From: Cymodocea nodosa
Taxonomy: Eukaryota > Streptophyta > Magnoliopsida > Alismatales > Cymodoceaceae
Assembly: GCA_036874045.1 (NCBI GenBank)
Contig: CM072339.1
Coordinates: forward strand, 2,735,501-2,799,500
Direction of reading: 5' to 3'
DNA: 64,000 nucleotides
Part shown: positions 24,701-36,332 of the stretch, piece by piece
Layout of the letters: each line of letters starts with the position of its first letter
Position numbering within the stretch: the first letter of the stretch is position 1
Position numbers and translations under genes: made by a program
The notes under the pieces: generated by a model
Seen by the model: only the letters and a program-made list of their open reading frames with translations
Told to the model about the DNA's origin: nothing
Database searches by the model: none

Positions 24701-27700
24701 AAATTAAAAAATCTATATATAAGTGCAAATTGGTTCTTAAGTATTGGATAAGGCTAAAGTCTTCAAACCTAAAATTTAGGTAAGTACTTGAGGTGCACAT
24801 GAAGAAGGTATTGGACACCTCACATGTTCGAATATTTGACCTCTCGGTTATCTTTATAAGATTTAATTGTTATAGAAGTCTTTAAATGAATGATTAGTGC
24901 TAAAGCTAAGTGAGTGCAAGTCTAGGAGTAAATTAAAAGAAGAGATGAGAGGAATGGATTTAAGTAATCCATATAAGATGAAGTAGATGAGTATGAAGAG
25001 AAAAAATGAAAGGAAATGACCTAAGGAGGCTAGAAGAGAAGAGAGATAAGTTGTGTATAAAATTCACATTCAAGTGTAGGGATAAAGGAGAATGACATCT
25101 AAGTGCATCTATAGGTGACCTAGCTATAATGTGATTATGACTAACTTAGTCTAAACAAGTAAGGTAAAGAAGCAATAGATGACAGGTGCTAAGTGCATAA
25201 ATTGAAATAAACATGCAACATGAACGAAACCAAGACATGCATGAATAGATGGGCATGCATGCGAATACATGGAATATGTGACATGAGGAGTGCTGAGTGA
25301 TATGAATGTATGCATGTGTATATTTATATGGGTATAAGTATGTGTGTGCAATAGGTATACATGCATGTGTATGTAAACATATAGTATGTATGAGTGACAT
25401 ATAAATATGCATGACATGTAATATGATACATGAGGTATGATGCATAATGTGATTAAAGAATGATTAAGTATGATAATGCTATGATTATGAAAAATTTAAG
25501 ACTAATAATGCATGATCAATGTAAAATTAAGTTTAATTAAAACATATGATTAATGTATGCTTAATACATGATTAAGTGTGATTAAAGGGTATGATTAAAT
25601 TGATAATGCATGACTAAGTGTGATTAAATGTGATAATGCATAGTTAAACATGATTAAGATGAGGGATTAGACACGATAAAGTATGATCAATTGAGCTAAT
25701 AATGTGTGATTAATTATGATAATATATGATTAATTAACTTAACAAGGCATGATTATGCATGCTAATATATGATTAATTAACTAGATATGGTACATGATTA
25801 ATTAACTTAAGTATGCATGGTTAAGCATGATTGTGTACGATCAATTAACTTAGTAATGCATGACTAAGCATAATTAATAAGCATGATTGTGTATGATTTT
25901 GATAATGCATGATTAAGCATGGCTAATTAAGTTAAAAGCACATGATTAAGCATGATAATGAATGATTAATTAACATGATAATGTAATATTAATTAACTTG
26001 AATTCGTTTAGTGGAAAAAGTACATAGTTTTAGTTAAGATTACATGTTGATTTGAACTCAATTATGATTTATTGTACAATTTTATTTATGATTGTGATTT
26101 TTATAAATTAACCATAATAATTATGTTAAATTGGTGTATTTTGTGATATTATGAATTGAAAATTTAAAGATGAAATAAATGTAGTTTTGAGGAATTTTTG
26201 ACATAATTGCTTAATGTGAGATTTTGATAAATTGAAATGAGAAAACTTATTAAACATGAGCTTGCATGATTAAATAATTTGTAAATGAGTGATTTAAATC
26301 CTTAAGCCTATTTCTTGATGATATAATGCATAAATTGAATAAGTATATGTTGAATCAATTTTTATGAAAATAATTTTGGATTATCACGAAAGAATAACTC
26401 ACATGTTAATTATTTTTATTAGCTAGTGTATTGTTAATATGTTATAAGTATATTTTAAGTGTTATTAGGCCAAGGGGAAAAAGTGGAATTTACCACATTA
26501 TTTATCTCGATTGAAGAATGCACAAAATATTAACTGACCAACCTTCCTCCATCAACTACCAACGATCATGCAAGGAATCAGCACCTTCCTTCTACAGCAC
26601 CTGCCATCAAGAGATTTCCAAATTGAGCTTCCTCTAGCCATGTTGAAAGATCAAGTGTTGGACGATGAGAAGGAGCTCTATAGGAAGAGAATTAGGGCAG
26701 TAACACAAGGAATTCGATGGTTGAACTTTGCACTGTCGTTCCTAACAACCCACCCATTTCCATCCTCCGACTCTCATAAGCGTGGAGTACACCACCTTGA
26801 TCTCCATCTTGGATCTTCATTTGGTTGGACAACAAGCTTTACAAGGAGAACGTGTAAGAGGAAGTCTATTGAAGTACATCAAGTGCAGCTCATGAGCAAG
26901 CCCGATTTGATGACTTGAAAGGTTGTACTAAAGTATTGCAGAGCGTGCAGTCTTTCTAAACATCGTGAGCTACCTGTGAACCTTGCTGGAAGGGCGTTTT
27001 GTAAAGCATGTTTAGATCAGTAGAGGTGTGATAATTCTCTCAAGTGGAGTCGATTGTATCATCTTCAACATTTTGTCATTTTATTCATAGTTTATCATAT
27101 TCGTCAAACATTTGATTCTAAAATTATAGTTAAGTAATGAATGTTCATGTTACTTGCTATTGAATTTTATCTTAATCGTTGGTAAGTTATAAGTTAAGTC
27201 ATTTATAAATTCTTCCATTGCTGGTTTCATTTCTATTTTGATAATTTATTTTACGGTCAAATTTCAGTAGTGTAAGTGTAGGTTTACATCTAGGTTTCAT
27301 TATATTTTGGTCTCTTAATGTTTAGTTTATAGATTTGATAGTTTAGATAAGTTTAAATAGGTTGCAATTGAAATCAAAACAAGTAAAAAAGAAGAGGAGG
27401 TTGCTTCGAGATCCATTGTAGTTTTGTGGACTGTTTTGTAGGTTCATCATTTTCTCCTGATTTTAACATAGAAATCCCACCTTTTTATGTATTGATATGG
27501 TGGTTTATATAGTTCCCAGCATGCAAAATTGATTTCATGGTTTTTAGGGGTGTTTTGGATTTTATTTAAATTGATTCATCGATTGCACTTTTGCAATTTT
27601 TTCTGCTGGCATCTAAAATGGTGAATCACGGGGTGAACTACACCTGTTTTGTTGTTTCATAAAATTCATGTTTATGCTTGGTTCATCCAGTGAGCTTTCA

Positions 27701-30072
27701 TTTACCTTTAATTTCATTGAGGGAGATAGGAGATCTACATTTTTCAATTTGGAGGTGTAGTTCTGGGTTTTATGTTGTTTGCATTCATCTATCAAGAAAC
27801 ATTCGATTTTTACTCTAATCTAAGGAATTTCCCGTTTGATAATTTTCCTAGATTAGCAACTTGAAAGCCTTTCCATAGGTGGTTTACATGTGATTTTTTG
27901 TGGATTCTAGAAGGTGTTTTGATTCTACAAGATTGAAAAGCTTTCTGATCGCCAGATTTTTCTTGCTTGCACCTTCATTTTGTCTCTAGATTTTGAATCA
28001 TCTATCTAGCGTATTTCAAGCCACAATTATTATTCTTCATGAGGGATTCCTTGAAGTTTTTGTTGCGTATTTTTGTGTGAATTTTTGTTGTGTGGATCAT
28101 GAGAAATAAATTGTAGAATTCTAGAGAGTAGTCTGACTAGGACTTAACTTAAATTTCCATTGAATTTACTTTGGTTAATTTAACACATCTTTAATTAAGA
28201 AGATTAAATCTTTTGATAAGTGTAATTAAAATCCATTTATAATATTACCCTAGAATTGTGAAATCATTAGTGTTGTTAGTATAATAATTTAATAACTTAT
28301 TAACATAATCCTTAGAATAATTTAACTTTTAGGTTGTTAATTTGAATCCTTATTGTAATTCCCAACTCTTTGCGGTTATGATCTATATTCACTAGTATTA
28401 TTACAGCTGATATCGTGCAATTGTGGTTATAAATTTAAACTTTTAAATTCTACCTACAATGATGCAAGATTAAGGTATGATTAATTATAATGAAAGCATG
28501 ATTAATTAAGAAAATACATGATTAGTTAACATGTTGGTGCAAGATTAATTAACATGGTAATGCATGATCAATGATAATGTATGATTTATTAACATGGTTA
28601 TGTGTTATTAGTTAACATAATTATGTATGATTAACTAACAAGATGACGAATGATTAACTAGTATGATGACATGTGATTAATTGAAGATGTGATAATGCAT
28701 AGTTAGTTTGCATGATTAAGTAGCATTAAGTGTGATTAATTCATAGGGTGTGGCATAATTAATTAAACAAGTTAATGGAATAGTAAGATCTATTAACTTG
28801 ATGATTCATGAATGTGTAAAGTGAGCTATTAAGCACGGAGGAATTGAGTGTGTGGGTTGATCTGTTAAGCATGGGGTATACAAAATAAAGAAGTGTGTTT
28901 ACATTGTGTTATTTTGAGTGCAATTCAAGTAATTAAACATGAGGAATGATGTGACAACTTGTCATGTGGAATGCAATCATGAAGTGAATGTGCATCTAAA
29001 CAAAGAAGAAGAATATGAGAATGTATTTTATCATGTAGAAGCATGCATGAAATTTAATGTAAACATATGTAATTTTGGATGCCATGATTTCATATCCAAA
29101 CATGCATGTTTATGAAAAATGAAATTCATGGTCAAGCATATAGACTTAGCATAGGAAGTTTGATATTTTAATGAGCAAGAATGTAAGATGTGTTGGTGTG
29201 ATTATGTATATAAAATATGAGTGTAAGCAATTACTTCTTAAAGGTACATACATGAATGTGAAATAAGGTGCTTGAAATATAATTTGCATGAACACAGATT
29301 ATGATGCAAATGAAGTGAAGAATGAGTACACTTATGGCATGTGCATACATTCATGTTAATGTGTGTAAATGTTACAGGAAGAAATGCAAAGCATGTAAAT
29401 AATGATATGCAAATGTATTTTTTTGTTTTCAATGCATCCAGGTAATGCTGATGTGTATAAATGTTATAGGAAGGAATGCAAAGCATGTAAATAATGATTT
29501 GCAAATGTATTTTTTTGTTTACAATGCATCCAGGTAAGTGAGATAAGTAATATGAATACATATGTTAATGTACAATAACTATATGGATGAGATATGAAAA
29601 TGAAAAGATTAAGGTTTATAATAAAGATTTAAAAAATTAAATTAAGGATTAGGTTTTTAATTTAAAATTAAGGATTTAATTAAGATATTAAGGGATTTAA
29701 TTAAGGTTTTATAGTTATAAATTAAGGATTGAATTAAGTATTTTAGTTTAGGCATTTTAAATATTTAATTGGGTATTTTATAAGGTAATTTTAATTGATT
29801 AAGTGATTTGAGTGTTTTAATTATATGGTTTGGGTGTCTTGATTAAATAGTTTAAGTTACACATTTTTAATGATTAATACTTTTAATGTTTTGATTAAAT
29901 ATTTTAATTTTAATTAAGCATTTTATTTAAGTAGTTTAATCACCTAAGTGTCATGGCTGAGAGGTGGATGGTGGAAAATGAAAGATTAAAGGAGGAAATG
30001 AACAGATGAGAAAGGAAAAGGATCCAACACAAGTTTGACTAACCATTGGACTTAAAGTGGGGTGTCAACATT
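24700..30072. repeat. Long non-coding repeat block, possibly part of a large LTR-type element
   Basis: About 5.3 kb lack convincing genes. Two sub-blocks (about 25440-25990 and 28470-28760) consist of degenerate units of about 20-24 bases around ATGATTAATTAAC and TGATAATGCATG. An approximately 91-base direct duplication lies at about 29359-29540 (AATGCAAAGCATGTAAATAATG in both copies). The block ends near 30072 in GGGGTGTCAACA, a phrase typical of plant LTR ends, but no matching left end was found. A moderately GC-rich island at 26540-27030 includes a 116-codon open frame of unknown kind. I see a repeat domain. Calling it an LTR element is an inference. Confidence 0.5.
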
Positions 30073-30269
30073 AATATACACAAACGCTATAAAAATACCG
30101 AAATGATTGTTTATATTAAAAAGATCGCTAGGAAAATTTTAGGAAATTCTTATGCGATTAACTCCACTTGGTAAAAAAAAACTGGCGGTAAAATGAAAAT
30201 GTATAAAATATAATAATAATAATAATAATAAAAGAATGCAATCAAACCTATCTTAAATGTAGGAATGAG

Positions 30270-30600
30270 AAAATTTTAGAGAAGTATATATTAATTAGCA
30301 AAATGGAACGCTAAGAACATTGTTAAAGAAATTAAAAATCAATTATATAAAGAATTATATCATAATTTAAACACAAAATGAGAAAAGATATGAACTATAT
30401 CATATATGAACACAAAATAGTAAAGATGAGGATGGTATAGTTATATTAAAAGAAATGAAATAAAAGATAGCTAATGTAAGTATTTTAGTAAAGTTTTTGA
30501 TTAATATATAATAAAAAAAATTCTTGCATGCAAAATTTGGAAAATTGTACAAAGGATATGAACTATAGTTAATTTTTTAAAAAAAATATAATTAGGAGTA
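30270..30600 (+). mobile_element. RTE-clade LINE fragment
   Basis: Plus-strand pieces read LYKELYHNLNTK and then KDEDGIVILKEMK. They resemble the RTE region between endonuclease and reverse transcriptase (family pattern YnxLdTKeGekdiy ... iKDeDqkvLvkdeeIkerW). It is a short, heavily mutated, AT-drifted copy. It differs from the copy at 16490-17850 in the part of the element retained. Confidence 0.55.
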
Positions 30601-31460
30601 AAAGAAGTGTTAAAAAATGAGTGGATTGCAAGAATTATAGTGGAAGAAGAGAACAAACACACTAAAGACACAAATAATTTTATCTAGTTCACCCACACAA
30701 GGGCTACGTCTACGAAACTCTCTCCAATAACTTTTCAGAATGTTGTTACAGATCAGAATAGAGATGGGAATGGAAAAATTCAAACTTCCCCCCTACCTGC
30801 AATTGTCAACTACAAGGTAATTTATAGACTAGTTTCTAGTGACACACCTAACAAAAATTAATGCCTAATGAATACCACAATCAAACTGGCCTAATAATAG
30901 AAAGACATGGTGATATCAATATAAGCCACAAATTTGTAACTGTTGCAGAATTGTAACTAATGGATTAAAGTCTCCAATCAGTTACAAAAGGAAGAGACAT
31001 CAAGTCACACTTACAAGAAGTTATTATGAAAATGAAATGTGGAAAAACTATTAGATGTTATTCCTATTGAAGTGTGAAAGTAAAACTAATGATAGAGTAC
31101 CTAGACATTTATTTTAACGGGCTTTAGAAAAAAAGAGAATATTTATAAGATTAGTGATAAACTTTAGGAAAATAATCCAGAGAATTTTCATTAGGCATAT
31201 GTTTACACTAAAGATCTTCACTAAGTTTGTATCTATTTATCTTGATTATGAATAAAATAATCAAGAGATTTAAGGAGAAAGACTTTGGAATATACTATTT
31301 TCCAATAAAGATATAGTTTTAGTTGACAGGAGCAAGGTAAAAATTAATTTTCTAATTAGAATCATGAATAACTTTCTCATGGCATCTTTTTTTTCTATTT
31401 GCCTTCCTGTCGGTTTGGTTTTGGAGTGTCTGAGCTATAATGCTTACATTTTGGGTTTGT
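30600..31460. other. Intergenic, possible LTR scrap
   Basis: The stretch 30650-30740 (TAGTTCACCCACACAAGGGC and flanks) resembles phrases found in plant copia LTRs, but no element structure could be tied to it. Otherwise nothing is recognised. Confidence 0.3.
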
Positions 31461-31489
31461 TAATTTGTCTAATCCCGGCGCGGAAGCTG

Positions 31490-32060
31490 TTCTTTCTTCC
31501 TGTAGTGTGACAACGGGCATACACGTACTGTGCGCCACCTGTTGCAAGTCAAGGATGCACAATCGTTGCCCAACTTGTAGAGAAGATGTGGGAGATTATC
31601 AGATGTCTTGCACTGGAGAAGGTGGCAGAGTCATTAGACCTTCCGTCCAAGCAATGCTCATTGGGCTGCACTGAAGTATTCCCATATTATGGGAAGCTCA
31701 AGCATGAAGCTCGGTGCAATTTCAGACCTTATATTTGCCCGTATGCTGGATCTGAATACTCTTTTGTCGGGGACGTTCCGCTTTTGGTTGCACACTTAAG
31801 AGATGATCATAAAGTGGGCATGCAAAGTGTGGGTGCACATTTAACCATAGATACGTGAAATCCAACCCTAGAGAAGTAGAGAACGCGCGTTCTAAAACCT
31901 TCACCCATCCAGCTAAAATGTGGACTGCTAATTAACTTTCCCTTCGAAGAAGGAAGAATATCCCCGTGTCTGCTATGATCTCTTCTTTTTCCTGTATGCA
32001 GGTGTTTCACTGTTTTGGACCGTACTTCTGTTTGCATTTGGAGGCATTTTAGCTGTAAGT
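31490..32060 (+). pseudogene. SINA-type E3 ubiquitin ligase pseudogene
   Basis: Translations in three frames give successive parts of a seven-in-absentia protein. First comes the second half of the RING (CDNGHT, then LCATCCKSRMHNRCPTCRED). Next is the SINA zinc-finger region (CLALEKVAESLDLPSKQCSL ... CNFRPYICPYAGSEYSF ... LVAHLRDDHKVGM), then GCTFNHRYVKSNPREVENA, and a last scrap VFHCFGPYFCLHLEAF. The frame changes near 31520, near 31600 and near 31830, and a stop follows the last scrap. The first exon (N-terminus and first RING cysteines) was not found. A TAG precedes TGTGACAACGGG, where SINA genes have an intron acceptor, so this is a genomic rather than processed copy. Functional SINA proteins ubiquitinate targets for degradation. 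This copy cannot make one. Confidence 0.88.
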
Positions 32061-32069
32061 AGCTTCAAC

Positions 32070-32845
32070 GTACATGGCATTCTTCTTCTCGAGCGGCGAT
32101 GAGAAAGAGCCCTAGCTGCGTGTCAGTAGGGATATGGAGGGAGCGGCAGAATTAACGGTGTCCCCGAGAATAAAAAAGATGGAACGCAGTTTGTGCCTCA
32201 ATATTTGGCAAAATCGTATATAATTTCTGCTTGACAATGTGATTTAACAATACGTTAAGGGAGGATACAAATGCATCCAAATTCTTTTATTGTTCGTAAC
32301 CAATTATTCCTAAATTAAATCAATACCATTTTGCAGGAGACCAGTGGAGTTGTGACAAATGATAGAAATATTTCAAACCTTAAGATGTGTAACTCGTACC
32401 CACCCACGGCAAGTATTTGTCGTAGGACCACCTCCGTAGGGAGATGCCAAGCGTGTATACCGCCAAAGTGCAATAAAGTCACAACGCTTAGGCGATGGGC
32501 CTACTTGATCACCAAACAACATCGTCCACTTGGTTAATTGAGAAAGATCGCTACAACACGATGATATTTATGGGTAACTATTTTGTGGTCATGTTTTACT
32601 ATCATCGATGTGGGACTAAAAGTCACCCGTCCTTCGCCCATTTCGGCATTCTCGCAGTACGAAAAGGAACGATCATTTTATCGATATTTTTTTCAAACAT
32701 CCAAATAACAAATAAGGGAAAACTATTATCCAGATACCTCGTGATAAAAAAAAATCATATCATTAATAATAATAAAATTAATAGAAAAAGAACGTAGTTA
32801 GCGTAAATAAACGAACACCATCGTATCTTTGAGTGAGATCGCCGA
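32070..32845. other. Intergenic between SINA pseudogene and PME 3' end
   Basis: No gene is recognised. A phrase GATGTGGGACTAAAAGTCAC at about 32609 resembles a motif common in plant repeats. Open frames here show no domain. Confidence 0.45.
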
Positions 32846-32847
32846 TT

Positions 32848-34915
32848 CTAAAATTTCAAGCCGGCGACGAAGGCCACTCCGGTGGACGGTAACCAAGTGT
32901 CTCCGGTGATTAACCGACGGACGCTAAACCTGCTCGCCTCTTCGGCCATCGTGATCACTCTGTGCCCCGGCCATGTCACCCTGCTGCCGACGCCAGCCCC
33001 AGGGCCGAAGTTCATGTACTCCCCGTAGTAAAGGGTGTCGAGCGCGTAGTCGCCGTTCCATTCCAACCACCCTCTGGCGTCGACGTGGTCGTCGATGTAC
33101 GACATCATCACCATGACCCTGGAGTACACCTTCCACGGCCTGCCTAGGTACGTCGGGTACTGCGACTTCACGGGAGTGAGGTCCCTAGTGGGGACGATCC
33201 AGCAGTTGTGGATGGAGATCCCTGTGTTCTGGTTGGGGTCCTTCCTGTTCTGCGCGGTGATGGTGTTCTTCTGTTGGTTCATGGGCCTCCTGGCCCATAT
33301 GTTGCACTTCTGCAGGACAACGGCGGCGTTGCCGAAGATGAAGTCGACGGTGCCGTAGATGTCGCACTCGCGGTAGAACTGGCGTTGGGAATGGACGTAG
33401 AGAGTGTCCTGGTAGCCGATCATGTTGCACCGGTACACGACGGAGTGGTCCGCACCTATCCGGAGCGCCACCGCCTGGTGCTTCTCTGGGCCCGCCCAGT
33501 TCGCAAATGCCATGTCTCTCGCAATGAAACCCGCTCCCGTAGCCGCTGTTCGATAGATGATTGGTAAAATGAACAATATTATAAAGCAAACAATCCAGCT
33601 TGTTCGATCTAATAATAATACCAAAAGTTGCAGTGTGAAAAGTGGTCAAGTTATCTTGTACGCTTTTTGAGCCGGCGACGACGGTCCTGCCCTTGCCGTC
33701 TCCTATCATCATGATGTTCGTCTTCTTCCTTCCGATCTTGATCTTCTCGTAGTATCTGCCAGAAGAAGTTGGATTTGTAGAAGAAATCAAGCTTTTTAAT
33801 ACTGGGTCCTGTTCCAATGTATTCAATTTTTTAGGGCGTACATTCCAGCCTTCACGTAGATAATGATCCGACGGCTGCTCCTACGCGGCACGGCCTTGAG
33901 GGCCTTCTCGATGGTCCTGTGCGTGGCGTTACCCGTCTTCGACACGATAAAATCCACCCGGATTTCCGACGCAGGCATCTCAAGAAGTCTTCTGTCGTTT
34001 TTCTTCAGCCACGATGGGAAACCGTCGAGGTCAACGTCACCGTACCCCGTCGGCGTTGCGACGAGGAGATTTCTCCGCTTGCCTTGTATCGGAACGTCGC
34101 TGGTCTCCCTGTCTTTCGACCATAGTGCCACGATGGCCAGGCAGTTTCCGATCAGCTCGTTAAGATCCTTCATCTTCTCTGTCAAGACTTTCTTCATGTC
34201 CCCGTCCGGCACGCCTTCAAGCCCTTCAGAGCAGGTGTCCTGCCACAGAAAATGGCGTGTGTTTTTCAACACATTTATATTTCTGATCGATTTGTTGGAA
34301 GTCATATGTATGTGTGTGTACCTGGTTGGTGAGTGCAGCACTGAGCCATGTTAGCACATCGTCGTTTGATCCCCCATTGTCCTTCATCTGCTGCTGCGTC
34401 GACGCCGGCGCAATGACGGCGAGTGATCGAGACAGGTGGTCGATGGACTGGTCGAGCAGCTCCAAGCAATCCTCGTAGGCGGCGCGTGACAGGCCATCCA
34501 TCTCAAGGTTGGCAATGTCACCGGCATTGTAGAGCGCGTTTCCCAGGTGGTGCAGCGTCATGTTGACGGAGATATGGACGAGGTCTTCCCGACGGGCATC
34601 GCTGGCACCGGGAAACTTGAGCAGTGAGGTGACGCAGAGGGAAGGGTGCCGAGTGAGACTACAGGTCTGGGAGATGGTTTGGACGGGTTTCGAAAGCTCC
34701 CGGCCCCCTCCAGCGAGGCCGTACTGAGCGCCGACCGTGAGGACGGCAATCGACATGGCGGAGGCGACGAGGAAGACAGCGGCAGAGAGGCAGAGGATGA
34801 GGAGGCGCCGCCAGCGCGGGCTGCTGGAAGTGGTGGAACCAAGCTGTTTGGAGGCGAAGGGAAGGGTCTGGATCGAGCCGAGTGGAGGGAGTTGGGCTTG
34901 ATGTCCCATCCTCAC
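32848..34915 (-). CDS. Pectin methylesterase with PMEI pro-region (type I pectinesterase)
   Basis: Four exons on the minus strand, 34915-34322, 34239-33842, 33755-33622 and 33545-32848, join in phase into 607 residues. Introns are GT-AG (donors GTACAC, GTACGC and GTATTA). Residues 38-62 form a signal-anchor membrane segment. The PMEI domain has its four cysteines at 85, 94, 150 and 201. A dibasic processing site RRLL sits at 281-284. The catalytic domain keeps every key residue: Q399 (QAVAL), Q421 and D422 (YQDTLY), D443 (VDFIFG), R511 and W513 (LGRPW). The enzyme demethylesterifies homogalacturonan in the cell wall. The pro-region inhibits it until cleavage in the Golgi. The first ATG was used, though the second at 34909 (MGHQAQ) is equally possible. 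High GC and intact exons indicate a working gene. Confidence 0.95.
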
Positions 34916-34919
34916 CGGT

Positions 34920-35880
34920 AGTCTCGGCTCACGAAAGATGGAAATATAAAAGAAAGAATCTTAATTAATAAAACATTACTATTGTCTGAAAAAAATATGT
35001 TAGCTGGATACCACCGCCAGTTTCTTTTCTTCTCGGCTCAGGCCAGCCTGCATCATGAACGACGCCGCCGCTCATCCTCCTCCTCTTGGCACGTGCGCTT
35101 GATCTCCTTGCTAGCAGCGGCCCTGCCGGGGGTGTCACATTGACGGTCAAACAATGGGAGCTAGGCGGCGAGTGTGGATCAGTGGGTCCGATTGGTTTGG
35201 GGTGGTCTGAAAGATCCCTGTTGATGGAGCTGTACAGCCCACGGTCGTGATTGGTCTGTGTGCTCGAACTCGTTCTTACAACGCATTGCTGTTGGTCGCA
35301 ACGATGTTGGAGTACGTCTACCTTTTTCAATAGGTGGACAAGCGGTCGGATTTGCAAGTACTTGTTTGGATAAGTACTAAATAATATACTGAATAAATTG
35401 CCATTACGACATACCCAGTATGAAGAATGATCGGCGGCTCCGCCCACGGTAGTGATGCCGTCTGGGTTACCGTGCGGAGGCGCCTCTGTTTGCTTGAGGG
35501 TTCAGGGAGGAATAATTGCGTGCTGGTGGAATGTTGACCTTGAAGCCAACGCCGCTCTGTGGCAAAGGACCGGCAACCACAGGTTGGATCCACCCACAGC
35601 TCACGCACGCTTTCGGTTTCTTCACATGTCAACTGCGCAAACAGAGAGACGAGGTGGCCGGTCACCGGCATCGATGGCCGAGAAAGAACACCACCACCTA
35701 CAGCCCCATGGTTCTTCCACCGCCTGCTGATCGAAGACAACGCCGGCCCCATGGTGGCCAACAGCTCCACATGCCAAGGTGGGTGCTGGATTACTACTAG
35801 TCATACGCGCCAAGCCACATGGATTTTATTTGGTCACAAGTATATAAACTTTAAAATTAACAATGCAGCGGTGTCGTAGG
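34920..35880. other. GC-rich region upstream of the PME gene, unassigned
   Basis: Base composition from about 35030 to 35800 is far richer in GC than other intergenic DNA here. Overlapping open frames exist on both strands (minus 34965-35447 and 35327-35770, plus 35559-35879), but none shows a domain or composition that singles it out. It may be the PME promoter region or a decayed exon of another gene. Confidence 0.35.
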
Positions 35881-36330
35881 AATATTGTTACATATACAAC
35901 ATCAGTGCTAAGCAATGTACATTTCTCTCATTCTCTCCTTTTAAAATATACATTAATACATATATAGATATATATCCAAATGAAAATAATCTTCATCTTG
36001 TATCAATAAATGTGTATTATATATTTAATAAATGTCTAAATGAGGATATTATTATTTAAATTCAGGTACCTAGACTTAGCAACGAAGGTCTAATATACGT
36101 AATTCGAAGTAAAAAGCCTTCCAATATTACAGAGTTCGAATCATACGTACTTATATATATTAGTTGATATTTAGTGGTTATCATACTCATACTAAAAGCT
36201 TAAATTTAATTACAAATAAAATTATTCTTATAAATATTAATTTTACGAAATAGGTTTCTCTAACTAGGAATATTTCAAGATCGATTTTGCTATAAGATGT
36301 ATTTCACTTATTTAATGGTAGTATATATTT
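35880..36330. other. AT-rich intergenic, nothing seen
   Basis: No coding, RNA or element signal was recognised. Confidence 0.5.
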
Positions 36331-36332
36331 TA

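Noticed and set aside
25146-25445. Minus-strand 99-codon His/Tyr/Cys-rich frame
   Set aside because: It is produced by ATGCATG/TGTATG-type repeats. There is no gene-like composition.
28470-28760. CRISPR-like array
   Set aside because: Units are degenerate and contiguous, without unique spacers, and the context is a plant genome.
32924-34921. Plus-strand and alternate-frame open frames over the PME exons
   Set aside because: These are shadows of the high-GC PME coding sequence. The PME frame carries all family motifs.
34965-35770. Minus-strand frames of 160 and 147 codons upstream of PME
   Set aside because: Neither shows a domain, and both compete with equally long frames on the other strand. 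Recorded only as an unassigned GC-rich region.
36120-36140. GTTCGAATC phrase suggestive of a tRNA T-arm
   Set aside because: No acceptor stem, D-arm or anticodon arm could be placed around it.
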